DNA of 64,000 nt from an uncultured Halomonas sp. (GTDB taxonomy: Bacteria > Pseudomonadota > Gammaproteobacteria > Pseudomonadales > Halomonadaceae): the NCBI RefSeq assembly GCF_947501415.1, contig NZ_CANMVL010000007.1, forward strand, positions 186,001-250,000, written 5' to 3'. A program made the position numbers and the translations under genes. The notes under the pieces were generated by a model, which saw only the letters and a list, made by a program, of their open reading frames with translations, was not told where the DNA came from and searched no databases. Shown here in pieces: positions 32,540-40,445 of the stretch (position 1 is the stretch's first letter; each line of letters starts with the position of its first letter).

Positions 32540-33522
32540 TCGTGTAGCCCCACCAGGTCGTAGAGCACACCTTCGCGCAGGGCGCCATCGGTGTAGTCCA
32601 TCTGCTCGAGCCCGAAGGCCTCGAAGATGGCGCCAAGTATCGCCATGCCCGCAGGGAAGACCCGTGCACGATCGGGCTTCAGCCCCTCCAGCGAGACCCT
32701 GTCCAGATGCTTGAACTCGATCAGCCGGCGGCGCAGTTCGATCAAGCCCCCGCGGGTGATCTGCCCTTCCCGGCAGTCGCCACTCTTCGCCAGCACCGAG
32801 GCGGCGGCCTGGAGGGTGCCACTGGTGCCAATCGCCTGCTGCCACCCCAGTTCTCGATAGGCCGGACAGATCGCGGCCAGCTCGGAGAGGGCGGCAAGCT
32901 CTGCCCAACGCATGCGCTGCTCGGTGATCTCGCCGTCGGCGAAGAAGCGGCGAGAGAAGGTCACGCAGCCCATGCTCAGACTCTCCAGCGCCAGTGGCGC
33001 GAAGCCTTCGCCGATGATGACCTCGGTGGATCCGCCGCCGATGTCGGTGACCAGTCGTCTGTTGGCTGGTCCGAGAGCCTGGTCGGCGAGGTTCCGGTTG
33101 GCGAGGGCATGGGCGGCGCCCAGATAGATCAGACGTGCCTCCTCGCGGCCGGAGATGATCTCGACCCGGTGCCCCAGGCGGGTCCTGGCAAGTTCGATAA
33201 AGGCCCCGCTGTTGGTGGCCTCGCGCAGGGCGCTGGTCCCCACGATGCGCAGGTGGCGCGGCGTGACACCCTCCAGCAGGGGGGCAAAGTGTTCCAGGCA
33301 CCGCAGGCCTCTTGCCATGCTGGCGTCGTCGAGGGTGCCGCTATCGTCGAGACCCGCGGCGAGCTGCACCTTCTCGCCGAGGCGCGAGATAATCTGCAGG
33401 CGGTGGTTCCGGTAGCCGGCCACCAGCAGATGAAAGCTGTTGGAGCCCAGGTCGATGGCGGCCAGGCGGGGGGCGCTGGTGCCATCCTGGGCGAGGGGAG
33501 CCGGGTCCTGTGGCGAGTTCAT
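32536..33522 (-). CDS. Ppx/GppA-family phosphatase (short form)
   Basis: Actin/hexokinase-fold phosphatase family acting on polyphosphate or pppGpp. The phosphate-binding signatures are AAIDLGSNSFHLLV and TDIGGGSTEVIIG, with GTSALREATNS between. At 328 residues it carries only the two N-terminal domains; E. coli Ppx and GppA are near 500 and have extra helical domains. Exopolyphosphatase and guanosine pentaphosphate phosphatase cannot be separated by eye. The start at MNSPQDPAPL has GAAGGAAG upstream. It is divergent from rho, where ppx is found in pseudomonads. Confidence 0.88.
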   Translation of the reverse strand: MNSPQDPAPLAQDGTSAPRLAAIDLGSNSFHLLVAGYRNHRLQIISRLGEKVQLAAGLDDSGTLDDASMARGLRCLEHFAPLLEGVTPRHLRIVGTSALREATNSGAFIELARTRLGHRVEIISGREEARLIYLGAAHALANRNLADQALGPANRRLVTDIGGGSTEVIIGEGFAPLALESLSMGCVTFSRRFFADGEITEQRMRWAELAALSELAAICPAYRELGWQQAIGTSGTLQAAASVLAKSGDCREGQITRGGLIELRRRLIEFKHLDRVSLEGLKPDRARVFPAGMAILGAIFEAFGLEQMDYTDGALREGVLYDLVGLHD

Positions 33523-33597
33523 GAATCTTCCTTCGACGGGTCTCGAAAAAGGGTGCTGCCAAGCCGCGGCGCTGTCAATCGCCACGAATGGCAGGGC

Positions 33598-33626
33598 TTG
33601 CGTTCATCGGCGGGCTTGTCTAGTAT
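33598..33626 (+). promoter_or_regulatory. rho: Promoter of rho
   Basis: TTGCGT (33598-33603), a 17-nt spacer and TAGTAT (33621-33626). The predicted start is near 33634, giving a leader of about 325 nt. Confidence 0.55.
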
Positions 33627-33633
33627 CGAGGCG

Positions 33634-33958
33634 TTCGCCTGTTCCAAATGCTTTCCGACCGAACCGGCGATTCGTCTCGGTCACTTCCAAGTCGTCAGAC
33701 AGCCCACTGCATCAGATCGTGTTCCCGGCCTAGCGGCCCCGAACCCCTGATCAGGCGAAATGAACCTGCTTCCTCGCTCTCGCTATCGGTTCGGCAGCCC
33801 CGTGCGGCCGACCGCCCATGGCCATACGACGCATCATGTCCAGAGGTAGCCTGTCCGGGCTCTGAACGCACCTACAGGGCGTCTTCTTCTCGCCTCCTGT
33901 CGCTTTTCCTCACGGCGCATGCCGCCCGGCTTACCAAGAGCAACGTCTGAACACACCG
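33634..33958 (+). promoter_or_regulatory. Long 5' leader of rho
   Basis: About 325 nt between the predicted promoter and the rho ATG with no credible ORF. It is C-rich in places (clusters of CCC and CTC around 33770-33930) and G-poor towards the end, which suits Rho binding to its own mRNA. Rho autoregulation through its leader is established in E. coli; here it is inferred from length and composition. Confidence 0.4.
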
Positions 33959-35218
33959 ATGAATCTTACCGAACTCAAGCAAAAGCCCGTGCCGGAACTG
34001 CTGGAGATGGCCCGCGAGATGGGCATCGACAACCTGGCACGTTCTCGCAAGCAGGACATCATCTTTGCCATCCTCAAGAAGCACGCCAAGAGTGGCGAGC
34101 CGATCTATGGCGATGGCGTGCTGGAGATCCTTCAGGATGGCTTCGGCTTCCTGCGCAGCGCCGACAGCTCCTACCTGGCCGGGCCCGATGACATCTATGT
34201 CTCGCCGTCACAGATTCGCCGCTTCAACCTGCGCAAGGGCGACTCCATCTCCGGCAAGATTCGCCCGCCCAAGGAGGGAGAGCGCTACTTCGCCCTGCTC
34301 AAGGTCAGCCAGATCAACTTCGATCGGCCGGAGAACGCCAAGCACAAGATCCTGTTCGAGAACCTCACGCCGCTGTTCCCTCAGGAGCGGCTGCGCACGG
34401 AGATCGGCAACGGCTCCACCGAGGATCTCACGGCGCGGATCATCGATCTGGTGGCCCCCATCGGCAAGGGGCAGCGCGGCCTGCTGGTCTCTCCGCCCAA
34501 GGCGGGCAAGACGCTGATGCTGCAGAATATCGCCACCTCGATCACACGCAACAACCCCGAGTGTCACCTGATCGTTCTGCTGATCGACGAGCGCCCGGAG
34601 GAGGTGACCGAGATGTCACGCACCGTGCGCGGCGAGGTGGTGGCCTCGACCTTCGATGAGCCACCGGCACGCCATGTGCAGGTCGCCGAGATGGTGATCG
34701 AGAAGGCCAAGCGCCTGGTGGAGCACAAGAAGGATGTGGTGATCCTGCTCGACTCCATCACCCGTCTGGCGCGTGCCTACAATACCGTGGTGCCGAGCTC
34801 CGGCAAGGTGCTCACCGGTGGTGTCGATGCCCACGCCCTCGAGAAGCCCAAGCGCTTCTTCGGTGCGGCGCGCAATATCGAGGAGGGCGGCAGCCTGACC
34901 ATCATCGCCACCGCGCTGGTCGACACCGGCTCCAAGATGGACGAGGTGATCTTCGAGGAGTTCAAGGGCACCGGCAACATGGAGGCGCACCTCGATCGCA
35001 AGCTGGCCGAGCGTCGCGTCTATCCGGCGATCAATATTCGCCGTTCCGGTACCCGTCGCGAGGATCTGCTGGCCTCCGAGGACGAGATGCAGCGCATGTG
35101 GATCCTGCGCAAGCTGCTCAATCCCATGGAGGATACCGCGGCCACCGAGTTCCTGATTGACCGCCTCAAGGATACCAAGACCAACATCGAGTTCTTCGAG
35201 GCAATGAAGCGCCGCTAG
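33959..35218 (+). CDS. rho: Transcription termination factor Rho
   Basis: Hexameric RNA-dependent ATPase/helicase for factor-dependent termination. The N-terminal start [18 protein letters not shown] is followed by the RNA-binding OB domain ([20 protein letters not shown]), Walker A in [11 protein letters not shown], Walker B in [16 protein letters not shown] and the Q/R loops. The 419 residues match E. coli. In E. coli and Pseudomonas trxA lies just upstream; here that place is empty. Confidence 0.98.
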   Translation: MNLTELKQKPVPELLEMAREMGIDNLARSRKQDIIFAILKKHAKSGEPIYGDGVLEILQDGFGFLRSADSSYLAGPDDIYVSPSQIRRFNLRKGDSISGKIRPPKEGERYFALLKVSQINFDRPENAKHKILFENLTPLFPQERLRTEIGNGSTEDLTARIIDLVAPIGKGQRGLLVSPPKAGKTLMLQNIATSITRNNPECHLIVLLIDERPEEVTEMSRTVRGEVVASTFDEPPARHVQVAEMVIEKAKRLVEHKKDVVILLDSITRLARAYNTVVPSSGKVLTGGVDAHALEKPKRFFGAARNIEEGGSLTIIATALVDTGSKMDEVIFEEFKGTGNMEAHLDRKLAERRVYPAINIRRSGTRREDLLASEDEMQRMWILRKLLNPMEDTAATEFLIDRLKDTKTNIEFFEAMKRR

Positions 35219-35237
35219 CCGTATCAGTCAGTGAGCG

Positions 35238-35275
35238 AAGGGGTAGCATGCTATGCTGCCCCTTTCGTCATTCTG
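35238..35275 (+). terminator. rho terminator
   Basis: A 12-bp stem with one G-U pair (35238-35249 with 35253-35264), a GCT loop, then TTCGTCATT. It lies 20 nt after the rho stop and 17 nt before ubiD. Confidence 0.7.
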
Positions 35276-35291
35276 GGATCGGGAAGTCCGA

Positions 35292-36779
35292 ATGAAGTAC
35301 AAGGATCTGCGCGAGTTTATCGCTGCCCTGGAGGCTCAGGGAGAGCTCAAGCGCATCAGCGCCGAGGTGGACCCCTACCTCGAGATCACCGAGATCTGCG
35401 ATCGCACCCTGCGCGCGGGAGGGCCGGCCCTGCTGTTCGAGAACGTCAAGGGCCATGATATGCCGCTGCTGGGCAACCTCTTCGGCACGCCGCGCCGGGT
35501 GGCCCTGGGCATGGGACAGGACTCGGTTGCCGCCCTGCGTGAGGTGGGTGAGCTGCTCGCCTTCCTCAAGGAGCCGGAGCCTCCCAAGGGCTTTCGTGAT
35601 GCCTGGGACAAGCTGCCGATCTTCAAGCAGGTGATGAGCATGGGGCCCAAGAGCGTGCGCTCGGCCCCGGTACAGGCGCTGGTCTACGAGGGAGAGGAGG
35701 TCGATCTTGACCGCCTGCCGATTCAGCACTGCTGGCCCGGTGATGCCGCACCACTGGTCACCTGGCCGCTGGTGATCACTCGGGGGCCCCACAAGAAGCG
35801 CCAGAACCTGGGCATCTATCGGCAGCAGAAGCTCGGCCGGAACCGGCTGATCATGCGCTGGCTCTCCCATCGCGGTGGGGCGCTGGACTTTCAGGAGTTT
35901 CAGCAGGCACACCCCGGCGAGCCTTTCCCGGTGGCGGTGGCGCTAGGGGCCGACCCGGCCACCATCCTGGGTGCGGTGACCCCGGTGCCCGACTCGCTCT
36001 CCGAATACGCCTTCGCGGGGCTGCTGCGCGGCTCGCGCACCGAGCTGGTCAAGTGTGGCCATGTCGACCTGGAGGTGCCGGCCTCGGCGGAGATCATCCT
36101 CGAGGGCTTCATCTACCCCGATGACATGGCGCCGGAAGGCCCCTATGGTGACCATACCGGTTACTACAACGAGGTCGACAGCTTCCCGGTATTCACGGTG
36201 ACGCGCATGACCATGCGCGAGAATGCCATCTATCACTCCACCTATACCGGACGTCCTCCCGATGAGCCGGCTATCCTGGGCCTGGCGCTGAACGAGGTGT
36301 TCGTGCCGATCCTGCGTCGACAGTTCCCGGAGATCGTTGACTTCTATCTCCCGCCGGAGGGCTGCTCCTACCGCATGGCCGTCGTGACCATGAAGAAGCA
36401 GTATCCCGGTCACGCCAAGCGGGTGATGATGGGCGTCTGGAGCTTTCTGCGCCAGTTCATGTACACCAAATTCGTGGTGGTGCTCGATGACGACGTCGAT
36501 GCCCGCGACTGGAAGGATGTGATCTGGGCCATCACCACGCGCATGGACCCGGCCCGCGATACCGTGATGGTGGAGAACACTCCCATCGACTATCTGGACT
36601 TCGCCTCGCCCGTCTCGGGCCTGGGCTCCAAGATGGGCCTGGATGCCACCAACAAGTGGCCCGGCGAAACCGACCGAGAGTGGGGCGAGCCCATCGTCAT
36701 GGACGAGGCCGTCAAGGCCCGCGTCAGCGAGCGCTGGAACGAGCTGGGCATCGAACTCCCCGACAACAAGACCCCCTGA
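35292..36779 (+). CDS. ubiD: 4-hydroxy-3-polyprenylbenzoate decarboxylase
   Basis: prFMN-dependent decarboxylase removing the carboxyl group of the prenylated ring in ubiquinone synthesis. The start [46 protein letters not shown] and [19 protein letters not shown] are family signatures. The 495 residues are typical. GGGAAG precedes the chosen ATG. A flavin reductase follows 18 nt on. Confidence 0.96.
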   Translation: MKYKDLREFIAALEAQGELKRISAEVDPYLEITEICDRTLRAGGPALLFENVKGHDMPLLGNLFGTPRRVALGMGQDSVAALREVGELLAFLKEPEPPKGFRDAWDKLPIFKQVMSMGPKSVRSAPVQALVYEGEEVDLDRLPIQHCWPGDAAPLVTWPLVITRGPHKKRQNLGIYRQQKLGRNRLIMRWLSHRGGALDFQEFQQAHPGEPFPVAVALGADPATILGAVTPVPDSLSEYAFAGLLRGSRTELVKCGHVDLEVPASAEIILEGFIYPDDMAPEGPYGDHTGYYNEVDSFPVFTVTRMTMRENAIYHSTYTGRPPDEPAILGLALNEVFVPILRRQFPEIVDFYLPPEGCSYRMAVVTMKKQYPGHAKRVMMGVWSFLRQFMYTKFVVVLDDDVDARDWKDVIWAITTRMDPARDTVMVENTPIDYLDFASPVSGLGSKMGLDATNKWPGETDREWGEPIVMDEAVKARVSERWNELGIELPDNKTP

Positions 36780-36797
36780 CATGCGTACGAGGATTTC

Positions 36798-37577
36798 ATG
36801 ACGCCAAGGATCCTGACCTGCCCGGTCACCGAGGTCGAGGACCTCAGCCAGGACGTCTTCCGCGTCCGACTCGACGGACGCGCCGAGGCGGTCGCCCATG
36901 ACCCCGGCCAATACCTGGAGCTCAAGCTCGCCGAAGAGGTCTGGGTGCCGTTCTCCATCGCCAATGCCTGGCGTGGCGACGGCGAGATCGAGCTGCATAT
37001 CCAGCACTGGCCGGAGCGCGGCAACTCCGTGCGGCTGCGCGAGATGGTCAAGGTGGCCAACCACCTGACCCTGCGCCTGCCCGGCGGTGACTGCGTGCTC
37101 GACCCCGACAGTCGACGGCCGTTGCTGCTGATCGCCGCCGGGACCGGCTTCGCCCAGATGAAAGCGCTGGTCGAGGGGGCGCTGGCTGCCGACCCCGAGC
37201 GCGAGATCGCCCTGTGGTGGGCGGCGCGGGAGGAGCGCGACCTCTATCTGGAGAGCCTGCCCCGGGAGTGGGCCGAGTCGCATCGCCACTTCCACTTCCA
37301 CCCGGTCACCGAGGTGGCCCCGGCGCTGCCCTGGTCCGGCGAACGAGTAGTGGGGCATCACGGCCGCATCGACCAGGCGCTGGCCAATGGGCTCGAGGAT
37401 GTCTCGGAGCAGGATGTCTACCTCTCCGGCTCACCGGGCATGGTCTACGCCTGCGTCGATGTGCTGGCCTCGTTGGGCCTGTCGCCCTCGCGGGTGTTCT
37501 CCGACGTGTTCGCCTATGCGCCCCGCGACCCCATCGTGCCCACCACGGGCAGCCTGCAGCATGAGGCCGGTGCATGA
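36798..37577 (+). CDS. NAD(P)H-flavin reductase (Fre/LuxG type)
   Basis: FAD/NAD(P)-binding oxidoreductase of the ferredoxin reductase superfamily that reduces free flavins. Motifs are the flavin site VPFSIANAW, the nucleotide site IAAGTGFAQMKALVEG and SGSPGMVYACVDVL. The 259 residues are slightly longer than E. coli Fre (233). There is no iron-sulfur domain. Association with ubiD is common in gammaproteobacteria and could supply reduced FMN for prenyl-flavin cofactor formation (inference). The stop overlaps the folM start by 4 nt. Confidence 0.9.
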   Translation: MTPRILTCPVTEVEDLSQDVFRVRLDGRAEAVAHDPGQYLELKLAEEVWVPFSIANAWRGDGEIELHIQHWPERGNSVRLREMVKVANHLTLRLPGGDCVLDPDSRRPLLLIAAGTGFAQMKALVEGALAADPEREIALWWAAREERDLYLESLPREWAESHRHFHFHPVTEVAPALPWSGERVVGHHGRIDQALANGLEDVSEQDVYLSGSPGMVYACVDVLASLGLSPSRVFSDVFAYAPRDPIVPTTGSLQHEAGA

Positions 37578-38287
37578 GCGCTTCGCCGATCCTGATCACC
37601 GGCGGCGCTCAGCGGCTGGGTCGCCACTGCGCCGAGCAGCTGATCAACGACGGCCATCCGGTGATCATCAGCTATCGTCGCGAGCGGCCCGAGCTCGAGG
37701 CGCTGCGCGAGCGAGGTATCGTCACCCTGCAGGCCGACTTCGCCAGCGAGGCGGGTATCCTCGACTTCATTGCGCGGCTCAAGCGCGAGACGGCGTCGCT
37801 GCGTGCCATCGTGCATAACGCCAGCGACTGGGCGCCCGACTCCTGCGGGGAGGAGGCGGGGGCGATCTTCGAGCGGCTGTTCCGGGTGCATATGCAGGCC
37901 CCCTATCTGATCAACCTGCACGCCCGCGGGTTGCTCGAGGCGTGCAGCGAGCCCCAGCGCGATATCGTGCATATGACCGATTACGTGGTGCAGAAGGGCT
38001 CCCGGAAGCACGCCGCCTATGCCGCCAGCAAGGCGGGGCTCGATAACCTGACCCTGTCGTTCGCCGCCATGTACGCCCCCGATATTCAGGTCAACGCCAT
38101 CGCCCCGGCGCTGATCATGCTGGGTGAGGACGACGACGAGGCCTATGCCGAGAAGGCGCGCGCCAAGTCGGTGATGCGGAAGGTGCCTGGCCCCGGGGTC
38201 ATCTATCAGACCCTGCGCTACCTGCTCGACAACCGCTATGTCACCGGCGCTACCCTGCCGGTGGATGGCGGTCGCCATTTGCGCTGA
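37574..38287 (+). CDS. folM: Dihydromonapterin reductase (SDR family)
   Basis: Short-chain dehydrogenase with the atypical cofactor motif ITGGAQRLGRHCA, the NAS segment VHNASDWAPD, catalytic YAASKAGLDNL and APALIMLGEDDD. These fit FolM, which reduces dihydromonapterin to tetrahydromonapterin and has dihydrofolate reductase activity. The ATG overlaps the flavin reductase TGA. General SDR membership is certain; FolM is likely. Confidence 0.85.
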   Translation: MSASPILITGGAQRLGRHCAEQLINDGHPVIISYRRERPELEALRERGIVTLQADFASEAGILDFIARLKRETASLRAIVHNASDWAPDSCGEEAGAIFERLFRVHMQAPYLINLHARGLLEACSEPQRDIVHMTDYVVQKGSRKHAAYAASKAGLDNLTLSFAAMYAPDIQVNAIAPALIMLGEDDDEAYAEKARAKSVMRKVPGPGVIYQTLRYLLDNRYVTGATLPVDGGRHLR

Positions 38288-38402
38288 GCCTGCACAATGA
38301 TCAGCAGAGTGCGACCATCGGCGCCGTGCCGGTGGTCGTCATCTTCGCTAGAATAGTGCCTTACCCTGACCCAAGATCCTGACGCAATCGAAGGAGCGAC
38401 AC

Positions 38403-38531
38403 ATGGCGGGACATGACGAGAATTTCAGCGACAACAGCGGCCTGCTGTCCATCATCATGGGACTGGTCGTGCTGGTGGCCATGAGCTGCCTGCCGGCCAC
38501 CATCGGCTGGTACCAGCTGTTCGCCGGCTGA
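38403..38531 (+). CDS. Small hydrophobic protein, 42 residues
   Basis: Starts MAGHDENFSDNSG, then a hydrophobic helix from about residue 14 to 32 (LLSIIMGLVVLVAM) and an end rich in aromatic residues (TIGWYQLFAG). A strong GAAGGAG site is 7 nt before the ATG and a TAGAAT lies at 38349-38354. It is probably a single-pass membrane protein. I do not recognise the family. It is the first of three small ORFs before the DAHP synthase gene; its GWYQLF end could also make it leader-like. Confidence 0.6.
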   Translation: MAGHDENFSDNSGLLSIIMGLVVLVAMSCLPATIGWYQLFAG

Positions 38532-38558
38532 ACCATTTGGCCTTTGGCGTGATGGGCC

Positions 38559-38590
38559 TTGTCAGCCCTGCCGCGATGCGGCACGATAAA
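38559..38590 (+). promoter_or_regulatory. Possible promoter of the aromatic leader peptide
   Basis: TTGTCA (38559-38564) and GATAAA (38585-38590) are good hexamers but 20 nt apart, longer than optimal. A 6-bp hairpin (TGCCGC-GA-TGCGGCA region, 38569-38584) lies between them. It starts transcription just before the 42-codon leader ORF if active. Confidence 0.3.
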
Positions 38591-38611
38591 GCGACTGCAC
38601 AGGAGAGACCC

Positions 38612-38740
38612 ATGACCGCACCCGCCACCCACCGCTTTCACCATCACGCCGCCAGCGAGCGTGTGGGATCGCTGTGCGCGGCCACAAGCGGTTTCTGGTA
38701 TGGCTACTTTATGATCGGTGTGCCGGCGGCCATGTCCTGA
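38612..38740 (+). CDS. Aromatic-run leader peptide (candidate), 42 residues
   Basis: Starts MTAPATHRFHHHAASER. Codons 28-33 read Phe-Trp-Tyr-Gly-Tyr-Phe (38693-38710), five aromatic codons in six, and it ends MIGVPAAMS. AGGAG lies 7 nt before the ATG. Just after the run, 38717-38724 can pair perfectly with 38764-38771; this competes with pairing of 38761-38766 to 38782-38787, next to a strong terminator-like hairpin (38790-38826). This is the layout of an amino-acid attenuator. The downstream gene is a DAHP synthase, the entry enzyme of aromatic synthesis. Confidence 0.65.
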   Translation: MTAPATHRFHHHAASERVGSLCAATSGFWYGYFMIGVPAAMS

Positions 38741-38789
38741 GCGCAAGAGACGACATCGCCGGAGGCACACCCCCCAGGGCCGCCTCCAC

Positions 38790-38833
38790 CAGAACCCCCG
38801 GACGGCAGCCCCGCCCGGGGGTTCTGCATTCCT
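38790..38833 (+). terminator. Terminator-like hairpin of the aromatic leader
   Basis: A 12-bp perfect stem (38790-38801 with 38815-38826) with a 13-nt loop, followed by CATTCCTGG. It is strong but has a poor T-run. It lies 50 nt after the leader peptide stop and 235 nt before the DAHP synthase gene. Confidence 0.6.
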
Positions 38834-38895
38834 GGCTACCCGAAATCATCACGGCCACGTCGCCCGACAGCACAGTAGATATCGAGGAGAGAACC

Positions 38896-39054
38896 ATGAC
38901 CGCATCCATCGCCATCCGCCAGACCCTATGCTGCGTGGGCTATTACGGCTACTGGCGATTTAGCGAGCTGCGGTCGGCTCACTCCGCCACATCCGACCGT
39001 AGCGAGATCGGTGGCATCCGACAAACACGATGTATGACCGCTACCCGGAGTTGA
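38896..39054 (+). CDS. Second aromatic-run small ORF, 52 residues
   Basis: Starts MTASIAIRQTLCCVG. Codons 16-22 read Tyr-Tyr-Gly-Tyr-Trp-Arg-Phe (38941-38961). A very good GAGGAGAG site is 5 nt before the ATG. Six nt past the run a stable stem starts (38967-39003). The ORF ends 7 nt before the DAHP synthase ATG, so it may also couple translation. The second half (residues 24-52) is basic and low in complexity and looks functionless as protein. Confidence 0.55.
   Translation: MTASIAIRQTLCCVGYYGYWRFSELRSAHSATSDRSEIGGIRQTRCMTATRS
38967..39003 (+). promoter_or_regulatory. Stem-loop after the second aromatic run
   Basis: An 11-bp stem (38967-38977 with 38993-39003, one G-U pair) and a 15-nt loop, inside the second small ORF directly after its Tyr/Trp/Phe codons. 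There is no T-run. The 5' arm sequence GTCGG can alternatively pair with CCGAC at 39018-39022, nearer the DAHP synthase ribosome binding site. Confidence 0.5.
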
Positions 39055-39061
39055 TGACGCC

Positions 39062-40126
39062 ATGAATGCGACCCTTGCCGCCGCCCCCCTGAACGATTCC
39101 CTGAGCCCCGCCGCCCATCCCGCTCGAGTGCTGCCCACGCCCGGCGATTTGTGCCGTGAGCTACCGCTCTCCGCTGACCTGAAGCGCCGCGTCGAGAGCC
39201 AGCGCCAGGCCGTGCACAATATTCTTGCCGGCCACGATGATCGCCTGCTGGTGGTGGTCGGCCCCTGCTCCATCCACGACCCCCGGGCAGCCCTGGAGTA
39301 TGCCCAGCGGCTGGCAGAGCTATCGGCACGAGTGGATGACCGCCTGCTGCTTGTCATGCGGGTCTATGTCGAGAAGCCGCGCACTACCGTGGGATGGAAG
39401 GGGTTGGCCTATGATCCCGGCCTCGACGGCACGGGGGACATGGCTCGCGGCCTCGAGGTCTCGCGCCGGCTGATGCGTGATGTGACGGCACTGGGCCTGC
39501 CGGTGGCCACCGAACTTCTGCAGCCGATGCTGGCGCCCTATCTGGAGGACCTGCTCTCCTGGGTGGCGATCGGCGCCCGTACCACCGAGTCCCAGCTGCA
39601 CCGTGAGCTGGCCAGTGGTCTCGCGGCGGCGGTCGGCTTCAAGAATGCCACCGGTGGTGATATCGGTGTGGCCCTGGATGCCATGCGTGCCGCGGCTCAT
39701 CCCCATAGCCATTTCGGCATGGATAGCGAGGGGCGGCCGGTGATCCGCGATACCGAGGGCAATCCTTACACCCAGCTGGTGCTGCGCGGCGGTCACGGCG
39801 AGCCCAACTATCAGGCACATCATGTTCAGGCGGCTCGTCGCGCCCTGGTGGAGGGGGGGCTCTCCCCGCGGCTGATGGTGGACTGCAGCCACGCCAACGC
39901 ACGCAAGGATCATCGCCGCCAGAGCGAGGTGCTGCTCGATGTGCTGGCACAGCGCCTGGCCGGCGAGACGGCGATCGCCGGGCTGATGCTGGAGAGTCAT
40001 CTTCACGAGGGAAAGCAGTCGCTGGAGCCGGGGTGCTTGCGCCACGGGGTGTCGGTCACCGATGCTTGCATCGGCTGGGAGACCACCGAGCATCTGCTGC
40101 TCTCCGCCGCCGAGCGCTTGAGGTAG
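39062..40126 (+). CDS. 3-deoxy-7-phosphoheptulonate (DAHP) synthase, class I
   Basis: Condenses phosphoenolpyruvate and erythrose 4-phosphate, the first step of the shikimate pathway. AroF/G/H-type motifs are VVVGPCSIHDPRAALEYA, MRVYVEKPRTTVGWKG, GFKNATGGDIGVALDAM and VDCSHANARKDHRRQ. The 354 residues are typical. The Phe-, Tyr- and Trp-sensitive isozymes cannot be told apart by eye. Three small ORFs, two with aromatic codon runs, precede it; the GGAG site lies rather far (12 nt) from the ATG, which suits coupled or regulated initiation. Confidence 0.95.
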   Translation: MNATLAAAPLNDSLSPAAHPARVLPTPGDLCRELPLSADLKRRVESQRQAVHNILAGHDDRLLVVVGPCSIHDPRAALEYAQRLAELSARVDDRLLLVMRVYVEKPRTTVGWKGLAYDPGLDGTGDMARGLEVSRRLMRDVTALGLPVATELLQPMLAPYLEDLLSWVAIGARTTESQLHRELASGLAAAVGFKNATGGDIGVALDAMRAAAHPHSHFGMDSEGRPVIRDTEGNPYTQLVLRGGHGEPNYQAHHVQAARRALVEGGLSPRLMVDCSHANARKDHRRQSEVLLDVLAQRLAGETAIAGLMLESHLHEGKQSLEPGCLRHGVSVTDACIGWETTEHLLLSAAERLR

Positions 40127-40143
40127 CACACGAGGCTGACCCG

Positions 40144-40341
40144 TCGACAGGCCCCCGGGGTGCCGGACCATCGAGGGGGGCGCTGTAAACCCATCCCTGG
40201 GCGCTACCGATGCCCTGCTTCGCTCTCGCGTCCTGCTCCGCTTGCAGGACCTGTGCTGACCATCCATGGCCAGCCCGTTCGAAGCAGTGCTTCTCACCCC
40301 TGGCATAGGACTCCCTCTCCGGCCTGTCCCCGGCGCCTCTC
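40144..40341. repeat. Dispersed intergenic repeat, long copy
   Basis: Complement orientation relative to the short copy at 22558-22661. Blocks 40179-40214 and 40301-40341 match that copy; the 86-nt interior (40215-40300) is unique to this one and holds further small stems on the minus strand (GTCCTGC with GCAGGAC, GCTGGCCAT with ATGGTCAGC, GAAGC with GCTTC). No ORF is credible in it, so the 319-bp gap 40127-40445 is mostly this element. Confidence 0.75.
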
Positions 40342-40445
40342 ACCTGTGGTGGCACTTGCGTGGTGGTACATCGTCCGCACTGTACCCCGGGTGGCGATGC
40401 CGGGATAATGCGCCCGATTCCCGACTCGTTACCCAGGAGAGCGCC

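Noticed and set aside
38288..39061. Riboswitch as the explanation of the DAHP synthase leader
   Set aside because: I see no known aptamer pattern; small ORFs with aromatic codon runs explain the region better.
40266..40445. 60-codon N-terminal extension of the DUF3087 protein
   Set aside because: The extension lies in the dispersed repeat, while AGGAG and a family-like start are at 40446.
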